Below are positions 9,248 to 17,877 of a stretch of DNA of 46,261 nucleotides, piece after piece; position 1 is the stretch's first letter; the number at the start of each line of letters is the position of its first letter. The notes under the pieces were generated by a model that worked only from the letters and a program-made list of their open reading frames with translations, did not search any database and had not been told where the DNA came from. A program made the translations under genes and the position numbers. Source of the DNA: Allobosea sp. ASV33 (GTDB lineage: Bacteria > Pseudomonadota > Alphaproteobacteria > Rhizobiales > Beijerinckiaceae); contig NZ_JAELTI010000036.1 of assembly GCF_016428755.1 (NCBI RefSeq), positions 1-46,261 of the forward strand. The letters are read 5' to 3'.

Positions 9248-9499
9248 CTATGGATACCGTCGCTTGGGACGTTGACGTTTTGATGCTGGGCAGACCCGGC
9301 CGTCCTCAGCCGTCGACGAGATTGTCAGCAGTCGATCGATGCCTTCGACTGCCGCTGACAAGGTGTCAGGCCGGGAATAATCGGCCACATGGATTTCGAC
9401 GCCTTGCGCGCCAAACTGCCTGGCGACCTCATGATGATGTACGTCCGTGGAAGGATCGATCTTCTCCAGGTGTGTCTGATCGGCGCGCAATGATCTCAA
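9248..9499 (-). pseudogene. Remnant of an NmrA-like / QorB-type NAD(P)H:quinone oxidoreductase
   Basis: On the minus strand the fragment VARQFGAQGVEIHVADYSRP and the following DTLSAAVEGIDRLLTISS match the segment of QorB/NmrA-like Rossmann proteins just after the first beta-alpha unit. The N-terminal glycine-rich motif is missing. After LTISS the continuation is out of frame: a neighbouring frame gives SAQHQNV, as expected in the intact family. So this is a 5'-truncated and frameshifted relic between the amidase and autotransporter genes. The assignment rests on about 40 recognisable residues. Confidence 0.6.
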
Positions 9500-9589
9500 A
9501 TGTCAGCGGGATTGCGTCAGCCCCAACTTTGCGCGCCGTTTGACACCGAAACAGGGGAAGACAGCCGTCGCACTCGCAACGAGGTCATA

Positions 9590-12500
9590 TTAGAATCGGA
9601 GATTGTATCGGACATGCCCTGCGAAACGCTGGGCGTTTCCGGCGAACTCTCCCTCGATGCGGGCGCCGAGACTGACTGACGGGCTGAGTTTGATGTCCAT
9701 GCCCGCGGCAATCAGTGCCGCATCGGGGGCGGTCCGGGCGCCTTCGGCCACGAAGCTCGCATTGGTCAGGCCGTTGAGCGTCGCGGAGATCGTCGCGCCA
9801 CGCAGAAAATAATGCGCCCATGCGGCACGGACGAAGCCGGTTATCGGCGTGCCGCCCACCGGCACGTCGCCTTCGAGCTGAACGCCGATTTCGCTGCGGC
9901 TGGTCGTGTCCGTGTGGCTTGCCAGAGCGAGTGTGCCCGCGGCGATGCCGCCCCCGTCGCGCTCCATCGCCGCCGGGCTGGTTGCCTGCACCGCCTGGAA
10001 GGCAACGAGCGGCGCGATCGTGATCCTGCGTCCGCTGCCGGCCATCGAGGTCCCGATGGGAAGGCTGGCCTCGGCCCGACCGCTCCACGCCTGGGTGTGA
10101 TACGATGCCGTGATGCCGGTGCGCGCCAGGGCTGGAATAGCGCGCGAGGTATTGACGTCCAGCCGCGCATAACCGAGGGCTCCCGCGAGCTTGAGCGGAC
10201 CGAGCGAGGTGCGGCCATAGATGCCGAGCTGGAAGACGTCAGCGTCGGCGTTACCGGTCGCGCTCGCGAGAGCGGCGCTCGTCCGACCGCCAGAAATCGC
10301 CACGCCCGCAACGGTGCCGGCACCGAGCCGGATATCGGCACCGACCGCGAGATGGCCGTCGGAAAGCGTCCGACGGTTGGATCCGATCCCCTTGTCGCCA
10401 TCCGTGCGCCCGGTCGAACCGAAACTCGCCCCCCACATCGCAAAGAAAGCCGGATCGAAGCTCGGTTTGCCGGGGCCATCGGTTTTCGAGGGCAGGCCGC
10501 CGGTGAAACCGGCCGCCCCCCCCGGAGCCGAGGGCGAGCCGTTCAGCCGCCCCGTGCCGCCCGCGTCGAGCATCGTCGTCAGGAAGCCTCCAGCGGCTTC
10601 GTTCGCCATGGCGGGAGCGGCGGCATGGACCTCACCCGACAACTGATTGACGGCTCCCGGGATGGCGGCTGCCGGAAGATTGTAGATCGCGAACAGGGGC
10701 GATACGTCGCCGCCGGCGGCGACCGCTCCGTCGAGGGCGCGCGCGACCGCGGCAGCGTTGCGGGGCGAGGTAACCCCCAGGCCGAACGGCTTCGGTGTCA
10801 GCGTGAGCAGCACATCGGTTGCCGTATAGTTCACCGCGGTCGTCACGCCGTCACCGAAGGAACCGGACGTGTCGACTGTGCCGAAGCGGGTCCCGGCGAG
10901 GCCGCCGGCCGCCGAGAGTAAAGTATAGGGTGACGAGAAGATGTAACTGCCGCCCAGTGGCACCAGCCTGAGCGTGCCGGCCAGGCTGGCACTGCCGCTC
11001 GCCACGACCTTGTCCGAGGCCGCACCCTGCACCTCGGCTGCGTAGATGCCGTTTGCGCCGAAGCTCAGATTGCCATTGACAGTTAGCGTGCCCAGCGAGT
11101 TGCCGGGGGCCAGCACGCCGTTGACCAGGACCGAGCCGATCGAGCCGGACCCGCCGAGGAGAGCCCCCGATGCGACCGTGACCGGCGAATCGATCGAGCC
11201 GTTGACGATCAAGGAGCCGCCCTCGACGGTGGTGGCGCCCGCGTAGCTATTGTTTCCCGCCAGCACCAATTGGCCTAGGTCGGTCTTCGTCAATCCGCCG
11301 GCGCCGACGAGAGGTGAGGCGATGGTCGCGGTGAAGCCGCTGCCCGCGAAAGTCCCGTCGCCGACCCTGACCACGGTCTGCGGGCTGGCGAGCGTGATCG
11401 GATCGCCAAGGACGGTATAGCCGTTGGACGCGAACTGTATGCCGCTGACGCCCACCGCGCCGGCCCCGCGGTCGACGGTCACGATGCCCGGCTGTCCCTG
11501 GAAGATCGCGAAGCCGGGTTGCGGGGACATTGGCTGGTTGCCCATGCCAGCGGCGTTGGTCCAGTTCGGCGTCGTGGCGCTCCAGACGCCGGAGCCGCCC
11601 GCGATGACGCCGTCATTGGCGATGCCGCCGCCATCCCAGAACTGGAAGGGGCCGGCCGGCAGCGTGGCCGTGCTGAGGAGGTTGACCTGACCGGCGACCG
11701 AGGTCTGTACGGTATAAGCGGCCGGCGTCGTTCCGGCGGGGACGGAGCCGATATCGAGACCATTATCGGTGAAGGCGCCGCCATAGCTCAGGATACGGTA
11801 GATACCGGGGCCGAAGCCGCTTGCGGCGGTGATGTTCAGCGTGCCGTCGAGCACCAGCGCCCCATTGACGGCGAACAGGGTTTGAGGAGAGGCGCTCCCC
11901 AGCGTGACGTTCAGGCGCGCCGTGGGGTCGAGAGCCAGGGAGGCCAAGGTCAGCGTCTGCCCGGAAGTACCGAGCAGCGCGCCGGAAACCGTGACGGGGC
12001 CGGCGATCGTGCCGGTGCCGGTCAGGGTGCCGTTCGACTGCACGTTCACCGTGGGGGCCGTCAGCGTGCCACCGACCGACAGGGCGCCGGACTGGACGGT
12101 GGCGGAGGTCGCGAAGCTGCCATTGCCGGGGAGCTGCCAGCTCGTGCCCTGCATCGTCAGGGCTTCGAAAGCGAGCACCTTGCCGATGTCCTGACTGCCG
12201 TTGCCCGTCAGAACGAGGGCGTCCACCCCCGTGCCGCCCTGGACGTTGCCGTTGAGGACGGAGCCGGTGTCGAGGGTGAGGCTGCGCGCATAGTTTCCGG
12301 AGAAGTTGATCGCGTTGACGGCGCCGGAAATCGTGCCCCGATTGATGACGCTGCCGGCGCGAGCATAGTAAAGGCCATCGCTGGCGAGCGAGCGGATCGT
12401 GCCGTTGTTGACCACCGACCCGCCTCCGGTCGCTTCGACGGCGCGGCGCGCTCCGCTTGCTCCGGTGGATTCGATCAGGCCGTCATTGGTCAACGTCAGG

Positions 12501-13255
12501 CCAGCCGAGGCACTGGCATAGATGCCGTTGAATGCGCCGCTGATCCGCCCCGTCGCCGTATTGGTCACGGTGGAGGGTCCGCCCTGGACCAGGACGCCTG
12601 TTGAGAAGTTGCCCCCGGTATTCGTGATCGCCCCCGCGTTAAAGACGGTGCGGGATGTGCCTTGTCCGACCGAGACTGCGTTGCCGCTGTTGCTGGCGCT
12701 GATGGTCGCGCCCTGCAGGTTGGTGACGGTCCCGCCGAAGCGCAGCGTGACAAGGTCACCGCCCACGCCGGTCTGGATGATCGTGCCGGCATTGATCACG
12801 GAGCCCGCACCTGCGGTCGCCGTGCCGATCGCGATCGCGCTCAGGCCGGAGGAGATCGTGGCTCCCGCACGGTTGTCGACGCTGCCGCCGCCCGCGAGAA
12901 TGATGCCGTTGGCCGACATCGCCGTGATTGAGCCGAAATTCACGACCGACGAGCCCGCCACGGGCAGCGTAACGGAGGTCGCGGAGGTCGAGGAGATCGA
13001 GCCTCGGTTGGTCAGTGCCCATGCGCTCGTCGTCGCGCCGATGGCCCCCGACAGCAGCACGTTCGACACCGAGACGCCGGGCGCGATCTCGACGGTTGCT
13101 CCGACAAAAGTGTCAAGATTGATCCCGGTCGTAACGTTGGAGGTGACGTTCACATCCGCCGCGACGGCTGGGAACGCGAGCGCGAAGGCCAATGCCGATA
13201 CGGCCGGCGAGACGAAGAGGCGGCGCTTCGTTCCGCCAACGACCGAAATCAGCAT
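9590..13255 (-). CDS. Autotransporter (type Va) with beta-helical passenger and C-terminal barrel
   Basis: 1221 aa. A signal peptide covers about residues 1-33 (KRRLFVSPAVSALAFALAFP, cleavage near AVAA). A long repeat-rich passenger follows, dense in Val/Thr/Gly/Asn with recurrent NxGTI and SVVNxGT turns, as in a right-handed beta-helix. A passenger-associated repeat (GGLTKTDLGQLVLAGNNSYAG, about 635-655) is present, and the last 280 residues or so form an autotransporter barrel (from FFAMWGASFG) ending in aromatic ...YNLRF, as outer-membrane porins do. The start is backed by AAGGGG a few bases upstream. It is probably a surface adhesin or display protein with unknown ligand. It is divergent from the luxR-type gene and has a lux-box-like promoter. 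Confidence 0.92.
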   Translation of the reverse strand: MLISVVGGTKRRLFVSPAVSALAFALAFPAVAADVNVTSNVTTGINLDTFVGATVEIAPGVSVSNVLLSGAIGATTSAWALTNRGSISSTSATSVTLPVAGSSVVNFGSITAMSANGIILAGGGSVDNRAGATISSGLSAIAIGTATAGAGSVINAGTIIQTGVGGDLVTLRFGGTVTNLQGATISASNSGNAVSVGQGTSRTVFNAGAITNTGGNFSTGVLVQGGPSTVTNTATGRISGAFNGIYASASAGLTLTNDGLIESTGASGARRAVEATGGGSVVNNGTIRSLASDGLYYARAGSVINRGTISGAVNAINFSGNYARSLTLDTGSVLNGNVQGGTGVDALVLTGNGSQDIGKVLAFEALTMQGTSWQLPGNGSFATSATVQSGALSVGGTLTAPTVNVQSNGTLTGTGTIAGPVTVSGALLGTSGQTLTLASLALDPTARLNVTLGSASPQTLFAVNGALVLDGTLNITAASGFGPGIYRILSYGGAFTDNGLDIGSVPAGTTPAAYTVQTSVAGQVNLLSTATLPAGPFQFWDGGGIANDGVIAGGSGVWSATTPNWTNAAGMGNQPMSPQPGFAIFQGQPGIVTVDRGAGAVGVSGIQFASNGYTVLGDPITLASPQTVVRVGDGTFAGSGFTATIASPLVGAGGLTKTDLGQLVLAGNNSYAGATTVEGGSLIVNGSIDSPVTVASGALLGGSGSIGSVLVNGVLAPGNSLGTLTVNGNLSFGANGIYAAEVQGAASDKVVASGSASLAGTLRLVPLGGSYIFSSPYTLLSAAGGLAGTRFGTVDTSGSFGDGVTTAVNYTATDVLLTLTPKPFGLGVTSPRNAAAVARALDGAVAAGGDVSPLFAIYNLPAAAIPGAVNQLSGEVHAAAPAMANEAAGGFLTTMLDAGGTGRLNGSPSAPGGAAGFTGGLPSKTDGPGKPSFDPAFFAMWGASFGSTGRTDGDKGIGSNRRTLSDGHLAVGADIRLGAGTVAGVAISGGRTSAALASATGNADADVFQLGIYGRTSLGPLKLAGALGYARLDVNTSRAIPALARTGITASYHTQAWSGRAEASLPIGTSMAGSGRRITIAPLVAFQAVQATSPAAMERDGGGIAAGTLALASHTDTTSRSEIGVQLEGDVPVGGTPITGFVRAAWAHYFLRGATISATLNGLTNASFVAEGARTAPDAALIAAGMDIKLSPSVSLGARIEGEFAGNAQRFAGHVRYNLRF

Positions 13256-13321
13256 GTCGCCCCTTGTCCCGTTCCACTCAGCGGCCTGCCGATGTGAACA
13301 GAATCGCGCTCCCGAGGAGCT

Positions 13322-13370
13322 GGATCATCGCCGGGCAACCATTCGGTTACAGCTCCCGGAAACGGGAGGT
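13322..13370 (-). promoter_or_regulatory. Lux-box-like operator and promoter of the autotransporter gene
   Basis: The plus strand reads AGCTCCCGGAAACGGGAGGT at 13351-13370, a dyad with 6-bp perfect inner arms (CTCCCG / CGGGAG). Read toward the autotransporter it begins ACCTCCCG, like the ACCT end of classical 20-bp lux boxes. Exactly 20 nt further comes CGATGATCC (13330-13322), in the position of a -10 element for a class II LuxR promoter. The predicted transcript start near 13317 leaves about a 60-nt leader. A weaker dyad GCTCC-CGA-GGAGC sits at 13308-13320. The rest of the 13256-13603 gap holds no gene I can support. Confidence 0.7.
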
Positions 13371-13603
13371 CGTGGTCCTTATCGGAACCGAATGGTCCTT
13401 GGCGGCCCGCCTTCGTCCGATGCGTCGGAAGCTGTGCTCGCCACGAAGAGAACACGTTCCATCCGGAGCTCCACCGGGGCCGTGAGCAAGACGCAACCGC
13501 GGTCCTGACATCCCAAGCGAACTACCGAGCCGATCGCTCGGCGGTCTTGACCGATTTCAAATAGATGTCACGATCCAGGCAACCCTGATCGGCGCCAGCC
13601 CCG

Positions 13604-14317
13604 ATGACCATGGTCGAACCCCTCGCCGAAGCTCTGCTCAAATGCGGCAACCTCACCGAGGTTGGAGCCGCGTTCGCGGCGATGGTCGCGAAGGAAGGCT
13701 TCGTCAGTTCGGCGGCGCGTGCCTTGGCTCCCAGCGCACAGCACCCCGTGCGGACCTTTTTTCTGAATTGGCCTCGGGACTGGCAGGCGCTCAGCGAGGA
13801 CCGCCAGTTCCAGCGGAAGAGCCCCGTACTGCGCGCGGCCAGACGGCGCGGCTCCCCTTTTTCCTGGCGGGAACTCCAGGCAGAACGCCGGCAGGGCGAA
13901 GGCGAAAAAGAAGTCTGGAGGACCGTGAGGGAGTGGGGCTGGACCGACGGCCTCGTCGTGCCGATCCATGGTCCGGGCGGGTATTTCGCCACCGTTGGCA
14001 TGTCGACGCGCGAGCGATCCTTCAAGATGGACCCGGCGAAACGGATGCGCCTGATCATGCTTGCGGCCGTCACGCACGAGCGCTGTCGTATGTTGATCGA
14101 TCTTGACAGCGGGATTGAGGAGTCGGATGTGCTCACTGCCCGCGAAATCGAATGCCTGCGCTGGGTAGCCGATGGCCAGAGCGACGACGCAATCGGCTCG
14201 ATCCTCGCGATTTCCTCTGAAACGGTTCGCTTTCATCTGGATAATGCGCGCCGGAAGCTCGGCGTTCGCAATCGTGCGCAGGCCGTGGCGCAAATTTGTC
14301 TTCGCGGTCTGTTGTGA
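13604..14317 (+). CDS. LuxR-family regulator with autoinducer-binding-type domain (LuxR solo)
   Basis: 237 aa, with an N-terminal autoinducer-binding fold (about 15-155) and a C-terminal LuxR helix-turn-helix (about 172-235: LTAREIECLRWVADGQSDDA, then SSETVRFHLDNARRKLGVRN). Aligned by spacing to TraR, Trp57, Trp85 and Gly113 are kept as Trp60, Trp88 and Gly116. The acyl-homoserine-lactone contacts Tyr61 and Asp70 are Ser64 and Ser73. No luxI-type synthase is in the window. It probably controls the two flanking genes that carry matching dyads, and may sense something other than a standard AHL. No clear ribosome site precedes ATG 13604; ATG 13610 is an alternative. Confidence 0.88.
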   Translation: MTMVEPLAEALLKCGNLTEVGAAFAAMVAKEGFVSSAARALAPSAQHPVRTFFLNWPRDWQALSEDRQFQRKSPVLRAARRRGSPFSWRELQAERRQGEGEKEVWRTVREWGWTDGLVVPIHGPGGYFATVGMSTRERSFKMDPAKRMRLIMLAAVTHERCRMLIDLDSGIEESDVLTAREIECLRWVADGQSDDAIGSILAISSETVRFHLDNARRKLGVRNRAQAVAQICLRGLL

Positions 14318-14323
14318 CGGTTT

Positions 14324-14343
14324 CGGTCCTCGCCGCGGGACCG
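14324..14343 (+). terminator. Weak hairpin after the luxR-type gene
   Basis: CGGTCC and GGACCG form a 6-bp stem around an 8-nt loop, 6 nt after the stop codon. There is no U-tract, so it is only a possible transcription end. Confidence 0.25.
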
Positions 14344-14414
14344 GGCCGAGCGACGCGAAGTGCCCTGGTAGAGCGAAGGATTGTAGCTCTCCCTGGATTC
14401 GCGAAAAAGCCCAA

Positions 14415-14463
14415 ACCTCCCGGTTTCGGGAGCTGCCGTCTGTCGGGCCTTCGTCGATGATCC
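14415..14463 (+). promoter_or_regulatory. Lux-box-like operator and promoter of the small exported protein gene
   Basis: ACCTCCCGGTTTCGGGAGCT at 14415-14434 is the same dyad as upstream of the autotransporter: its reverse complement differs from that site at 2 of 20 bases, and both sites have the same orientation relative to their target gene. As at the other site, exactly 20 nt separate it from CGATGATCC (14455-14463). A start of transcription near 14468 would leave about 26 nt of leader containing the GGAG used by ATG 14494. Confidence 0.7.
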
Positions 14464-14493
14464 GCAATGCGCATCGCATTTCGGAGCATCGTC

Positions 14494-14823
14494 ATGAGCC
14501 GCCTGCTCGTCACCACCGCCGTGTTGGCATTCGCCTTTCCCATCGCAGCCTTGGCCCAGGGTCGCACCGAGAACGTCAAGTCCGGGGCCGCCTCCCGTGT
14601 CTACAATGTCTTCAGCTGCGGGCGAGGCATCGTGGGCGGCGTCAACGGAACGGCATCTCACGGCACGATCACGACCCGCACCGCTAGGCAAAATCGATGC
14701 GGCCGGCCGGATCAGGAGGTCACGGAAGTCGTCTACACGTCGCAGCCGGGCTATCGAGGTCCAGACGAGGCATATGTGTACTGGAGCGGGGGACGAACCC
14801 GAGTTTCGGTCAATGTTCGGTAA
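14494..14823 (+). CDS. Small exported protein of unknown function
   Basis: 109 aa. A Sec signal peptide (MSRLLVTTAVLAFAFPIAALAQ, cleaved near residue 21-22) precedes a mature domain of about 88 aa with two cysteines (FSCGRG and QNRCGRP) that could form a disulfide in the periplasm, and a Ser/Thr/Arg-rich, beta-like C-terminus (VYWSGGRTRVSVNVR). ATG 14494 is chosen over 14467 because GGAG lies 7 nt upstream and because the predicted promoter would put 14467 at the transcript start. I do not recognise the family. Its lux-box-like promoter links it to the LuxR regulator and to the autotransporter. Confidence 0.75.
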   Translation: MSRLLVTTAVLAFAFPIAALAQGRTENVKSGAASRVYNVFSCGRGIVGGVNGTASHGTITTRTARQNRCGRPDQEVTEVVYTSQPGYRGPDEAYVYWSGGRTRVSVNVR

Positions 14824-14943
14824 GTGACTGGCGAGAGCGATGCGTTGAAGGCCCTTCCTGGCTACGCGCCGGCCCCGAATGATATCGCAGCAGAGATTCG
14901 CGGCCACCACCACGCGCCCCAGATCCGTCCAGAGCGCTTCCTG

Positions 14944-14961
14944 TCGCTTGGCAGTTAAATG
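14944..14961 (+). repeat. 18-bp direct repeat, left copy
   Basis: TCGCTTGGCAGTTAAATG occurs here and again, identically, at 16335-16352. The two copies bracket the ISL3-type remnant. At 18 bp it is longer than a normal ISL3 target duplication (about 8 bp), so it may come from an older composite event. Confidence 0.7.
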
Positions 14962-16334
14962 GGGTCTTCCTCAATTTGCGTGGTTTATCGGCTGTTAGCG
15001 AGGCTATCGCTATTGGCGGGCATGCGCACGCAATCGCAGTGGTCACCCGGCCCGAGGGTTAGGATTCTGGGTGTCGCGCTGACTGACAACCACAGTTGTG
15101 TTGTTTCGGCTGCTGGGCCCGCTATCGGCATTTGCCCCGATTGTGGTCGACAAAGCCGAAGTCGGCATGGTTGGTCCAATCGCCGGCTTCAGGATCTGCC
15201 TGTTCCCCGCAAGCCTGGGACGGTGAAGCTCCTGCTGAGCCGCTGGCGATGTTCCCATCATCAGTGTGAGCGACAAACGTTCACCGATCGGCTGCCGGCG
15301 GTTGCTTCCCCTTATGCGCGCCGGACGACGAGGGTCATCGAGATTGTCGGCCTGCTTGGCCAAAGCGCTGGTGGCCGACCGGGCGAGCGCTTGATGCAGC
15401 GGCTCGGCATGCCGGTCAGCGACGATAGCATCCTGCGGCAACTGAAGCGGGATGCCGCGGCTGTTCACGGCGGCATCGCCGATGTCCGGGTGGTTGGCAT
15501 CGACGATTGGAGCTGGCGGCGAGCGACAAGCTATGGGACCATCCTCGTTGATCTTGAGCGCCGCTCGGTTTTCGACGTTCAGGGCTACCGTAGCGTCGAT
15601 AGCGCAGCCAAGTAGCTGTGGGCCATCCTTCGATCGAGGTCGTCAGCCGGGGCCGCTGTGGCCACTATGCGCAGGCTGTCCGCCAGGGCGCACCGCAGGC
15701 TCGACAGGTTGCCGATCGGTTTCGCCTGATCCAGAATCTTCGCTCAGCGATTGAGGAACAGATGAGCATGTCTGGCCGTGCCACCGGTTGGGCGATCCTG
15801 TCGGAGGATGCGAGCGTCGACGCCGCGGCAACTCGCAGGCGCACGCGCCTCGCGCATCGGTGATCTCGCCAGAAAGTATTCGAGACGCTCCATGCCCTGC
15901 GCAAAGATGGGCTGTCTCACAGCGAAATCGCCCGCCGGACTGGCTGTGAACGTCGCAATGTCACGAAGTGGCTCAAGTTTGAGGCTCCGCCGGATCGGCG
16001 GTGAGCCCCCTTGAAGCCCTCATCACCATGGTATTTCGAGACGTTCCTTGCTTAGTGCTGGAAGGACGGCAATCGCTGCGGGCGCCATCTGTTTCATGAT
16101 GTCAGGCAGCGTTGCTACACGGGGAGCTTTTCCCATCTGGAGCGCCTGCTGGGAGCCTGGCGGCGGGCAGAAAGAGAGCCGGCCGATGACATGCCGCCCA
16201 CGGCGTTCACGATGGAACCGGTTCGGGATCTGGAAACCGGACATGCGATCTCGCCGGGGGCTGCCGCAGCGCTGTGCGTCAAGCCGCGAGGCCTGTTGAC
16301 CGCCCGGCAGGCAAGGAAGGTTGATACCCTGATA
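14962..16334 (+). mobile_element. Degenerate ISL3-family insertion sequence (broken transposase)
   Basis: The left end GGGTCTTCCTCAATTTGCGT resembles an ISL3 inverted repeat. The transposase begins near 14985 with a zinc-finger region (ICPDCGRQSRSRHGW, and CSHHQCERQTF) and the first DDE segment (GIDDWSWRRATSYGTILVDL), then hits TAG at 15613. The protein continues in other frames: HPSIEVVSRGRCGHYAQAVR (from about 15621), a helix-turn-helix SEIARRTGCERRNVTKWLKF (about 15920-15980, stop 16002-16004) and a C-terminal SFSHLERLLGAWRRAERE followed by GLLTARQARKVDTL (about 16115-16334). At least three frame breaks make it inactive. No matching right inverted repeat was found. Confidence 0.85.
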
Positions 16335-16352
16335 TCGCTTGGCAGTTAAATG
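16335..16352 (+). repeat. 18-bp direct repeat, right copy
   Basis: Identical to 14944-14961. It lies just where recognisable transposase C-terminal coding stops, so it marks a recombination or insertion junction. Confidence 0.7.
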
Positions 16353-16442
16353 TAAGAATGTGAGAAACGGCCCACACTTTGACCCCATCATCGGCGTGCA
16401 GGCTGACCCTTTAGTTATCGAGCTACGGCAATCATCTCAGAG

Positions 16443-16947
16443 ACTTGCGAAGAATTTTGCGGGGTCCGACTTGGATGGCTGACGGGCCACAACATACCAG
16501 CATTTGACCCAAGCCGCCATCTTTTCAGCAGCATCCGCAAGTGTCAGGAACCAGTGCGTGTTAGGCACACTCGCTGCGAAAGCGGCCGTTGAACGCCTCG
16601 ATGAAGGCATTGTCCGTCGACTTGCCCGGCCGCGAGAGGTCCAGGGTGACGCCCTTGGCATAGGCCCAGAGATCGAGGTCGCGGCTGACGAACTCGGAGC
16701 CTTAATCGACCCTGATCGTCTTCGGGTAGCCCAGTTTGGCGCAGACCCTTTCCAGCGTGGTGACGACGTCCTTCGGCCCGGTAGCTGAAGCGCGGATCGA
16801 CCGCCGGCGAGAAGCGCGAGAAGGTATGGACCACGGTCAGAACCCGGATCTTCCGGCCCGTCGGCAGATCTCCGCTACCGGGATCCCATCCGCGCCCTGC
16901 TTCAGGATGAACGCCTTCTGGGCGTCCCAGAACTTCGAATCCTTCAT
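16443..16947 (-). mobile_element. Internally deleted IS3-family element (orfA start joined to orfB catalytic end)
   Basis: From ATG 16947 on the minus strand the OrfA N-terminus reads MKDSKFWDAQKAFILKQGAD and IPVAEICRRAGRS. After about 35 residues it runs, with a frame change, into the OrfB integrase core: VLTVVHTFSRFSPAVDPRFS, LERVCAKLGYPKTIRVD, GSEFVSRDLDLWAYAKGVTL, then KSTDNAFIEAFNGRFRSEC and NTHWFLTLADAAEKMAAW. The rest of orfA and the OrfB N-terminus are missing. A TAA replaces the conserved Asn after IRVD, and a further frameshift precedes NTHWF. It is a non-functional deletion derivative. Confidence 0.8.
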
Positions 16948-17247
16948 CGCCTTCCGCTCCTCCCAGCCCAAGGGAAACGACACGAAAACTCTAACCCAAA
17001 GCGATCCAGTTTTAAGGGCTCAGATCACTTCGAAAGTCGGTCTCCCCGGTCAGTTCCTCTCCCTCACACTGTCCGCCGCGACGGGCGCACTCCAGATCGG
17101 GCTAGAGCAATTGGAATGTACGCGCAGCCGTCTTGCTCTGAATACATGGAACAGCGGCACGCCCCGAAAAGAGCCGTGTCGTCTCGGCGTCGCCCAGGAG
17201 GCAAGAATAGTGGGCGCTGTCGGCGGGCGAGGCTGGCATGGCGGGCC
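16948..17247. other. Intergenic, no supported gene
   Basis: Three hundred bases between the IS3 relic and pcaJ. I see no recognisable protein, RNA or strong hairpin. Only low-quality reading frames cross it. Confidence 0.5.
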
Positions 17248-17877
17248 TCAGTCGACGAGGGTGGCTTCGGTCGCGGTACGGAATTCGGCCTCGCTCACGC
17301 CATCGGCAATCTCGACGATCTTGAGTCCGCCCTCGACGACATCGAGCACGCCGAGGTTGGTGATGATCCGATCGACCACGCGTTGGCCGGTCAGCGGCAG
17401 GGTGCAGGACTTCAGCACCTTGGATTCGCCGGCCTTGTTGGCGTGGTCCATCACCACGACGACGCGGCCGACGCCGGCGACGAGGTCCATCGCGCCGCCC
17501 ATGCCCTTCACCAGCTTACCGGGGATCATCCAGTTCGCGAGGTCGCCGTTCTCCGCTACTTCCATGGCGCCCAGGATCGCCATGGCGATCTTGCCGCCGC
17601 GTATCATCGCGAAGCTCTCCGACGAGTCGAAGAAGGCGGTCTGCGGCAGCGCCGTCACCGTCTGCTTGCCGGCATTGATCAGATCCGCGTCCACCTCGCC
17701 GTCAAAGGGGAAGGGGCCGATGCCGAGCATGCCGTTCTCGGATTGCAGCGTCACCTCGACGCCCTCGGGAATATAGTTCGCCACCAGCGTCGGGATGCCG
17801 ATGCCGAGATTGACGTACCAGCCGTTCTGTAATTCGCGGGCGGCGCGGGCCGCCATCTGGTTACGGTCCCAGGCCAT
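17248..17877 (-). CDS. pcaJ: 3-oxoadipate CoA-transferase, subunit B
   Basis: The beta subunit (209 aa) of a succinyl-CoA:3-oxoacid CoA-transferase. It opens with a typical [19 protein letters not shown], has the GIGIPTLV glycine motif (25-32) and the catalytic-glutamate motif SENGMLG with Glu47. With PcaI it moves CoA from succinyl-CoA to 3-oxoadipate in the protocatechuate pathway. The ATG overlaps the pcaI stop by one base (TGATG at 17879-17875). Being next to pcaDCHG favours 3-oxoadipate over acetoacetate as substrate, although scoB-type activity cannot be excluded. It is last in the pca operon, and its partner gene is frameshifted. Confidence 0.88.
   Translation of the reverse strand: MAWDRNQMAARAARELQNGWYVNLGIGIPTLVANYIPEGVEVTLQSENGMLGIGPFPFDGEVDADLINAGKQTVTALPQTAFFDSSESFAMIRGGKIAMAILGAMEVAENGDLANWMIPGKLVKGMGGAMDLVAGVGRVVVVMDHANKAGESKVLKSCTLPLTGQRVVDRIITNLGVLDVVEGGLKIVEIADGVSEAEFRTATEATLVD

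Noticed and set aside
9590..13255. A CRISPR-like or tandem DNA repeat in the repetitive passenger region
   Set aside because: The repetition is at the protein level (beta-helix turns) and diverged in DNA; there are no regular repeat-spacer units. No CRISPR was seen anywhere.
14467..14493. The upstream ATG as the start of the small exported protein
   Set aside because: It has no ribosome site and coincides with the predicted transcript start. ATG 14494 has GGAG at 7 nt and a clean signal peptide.
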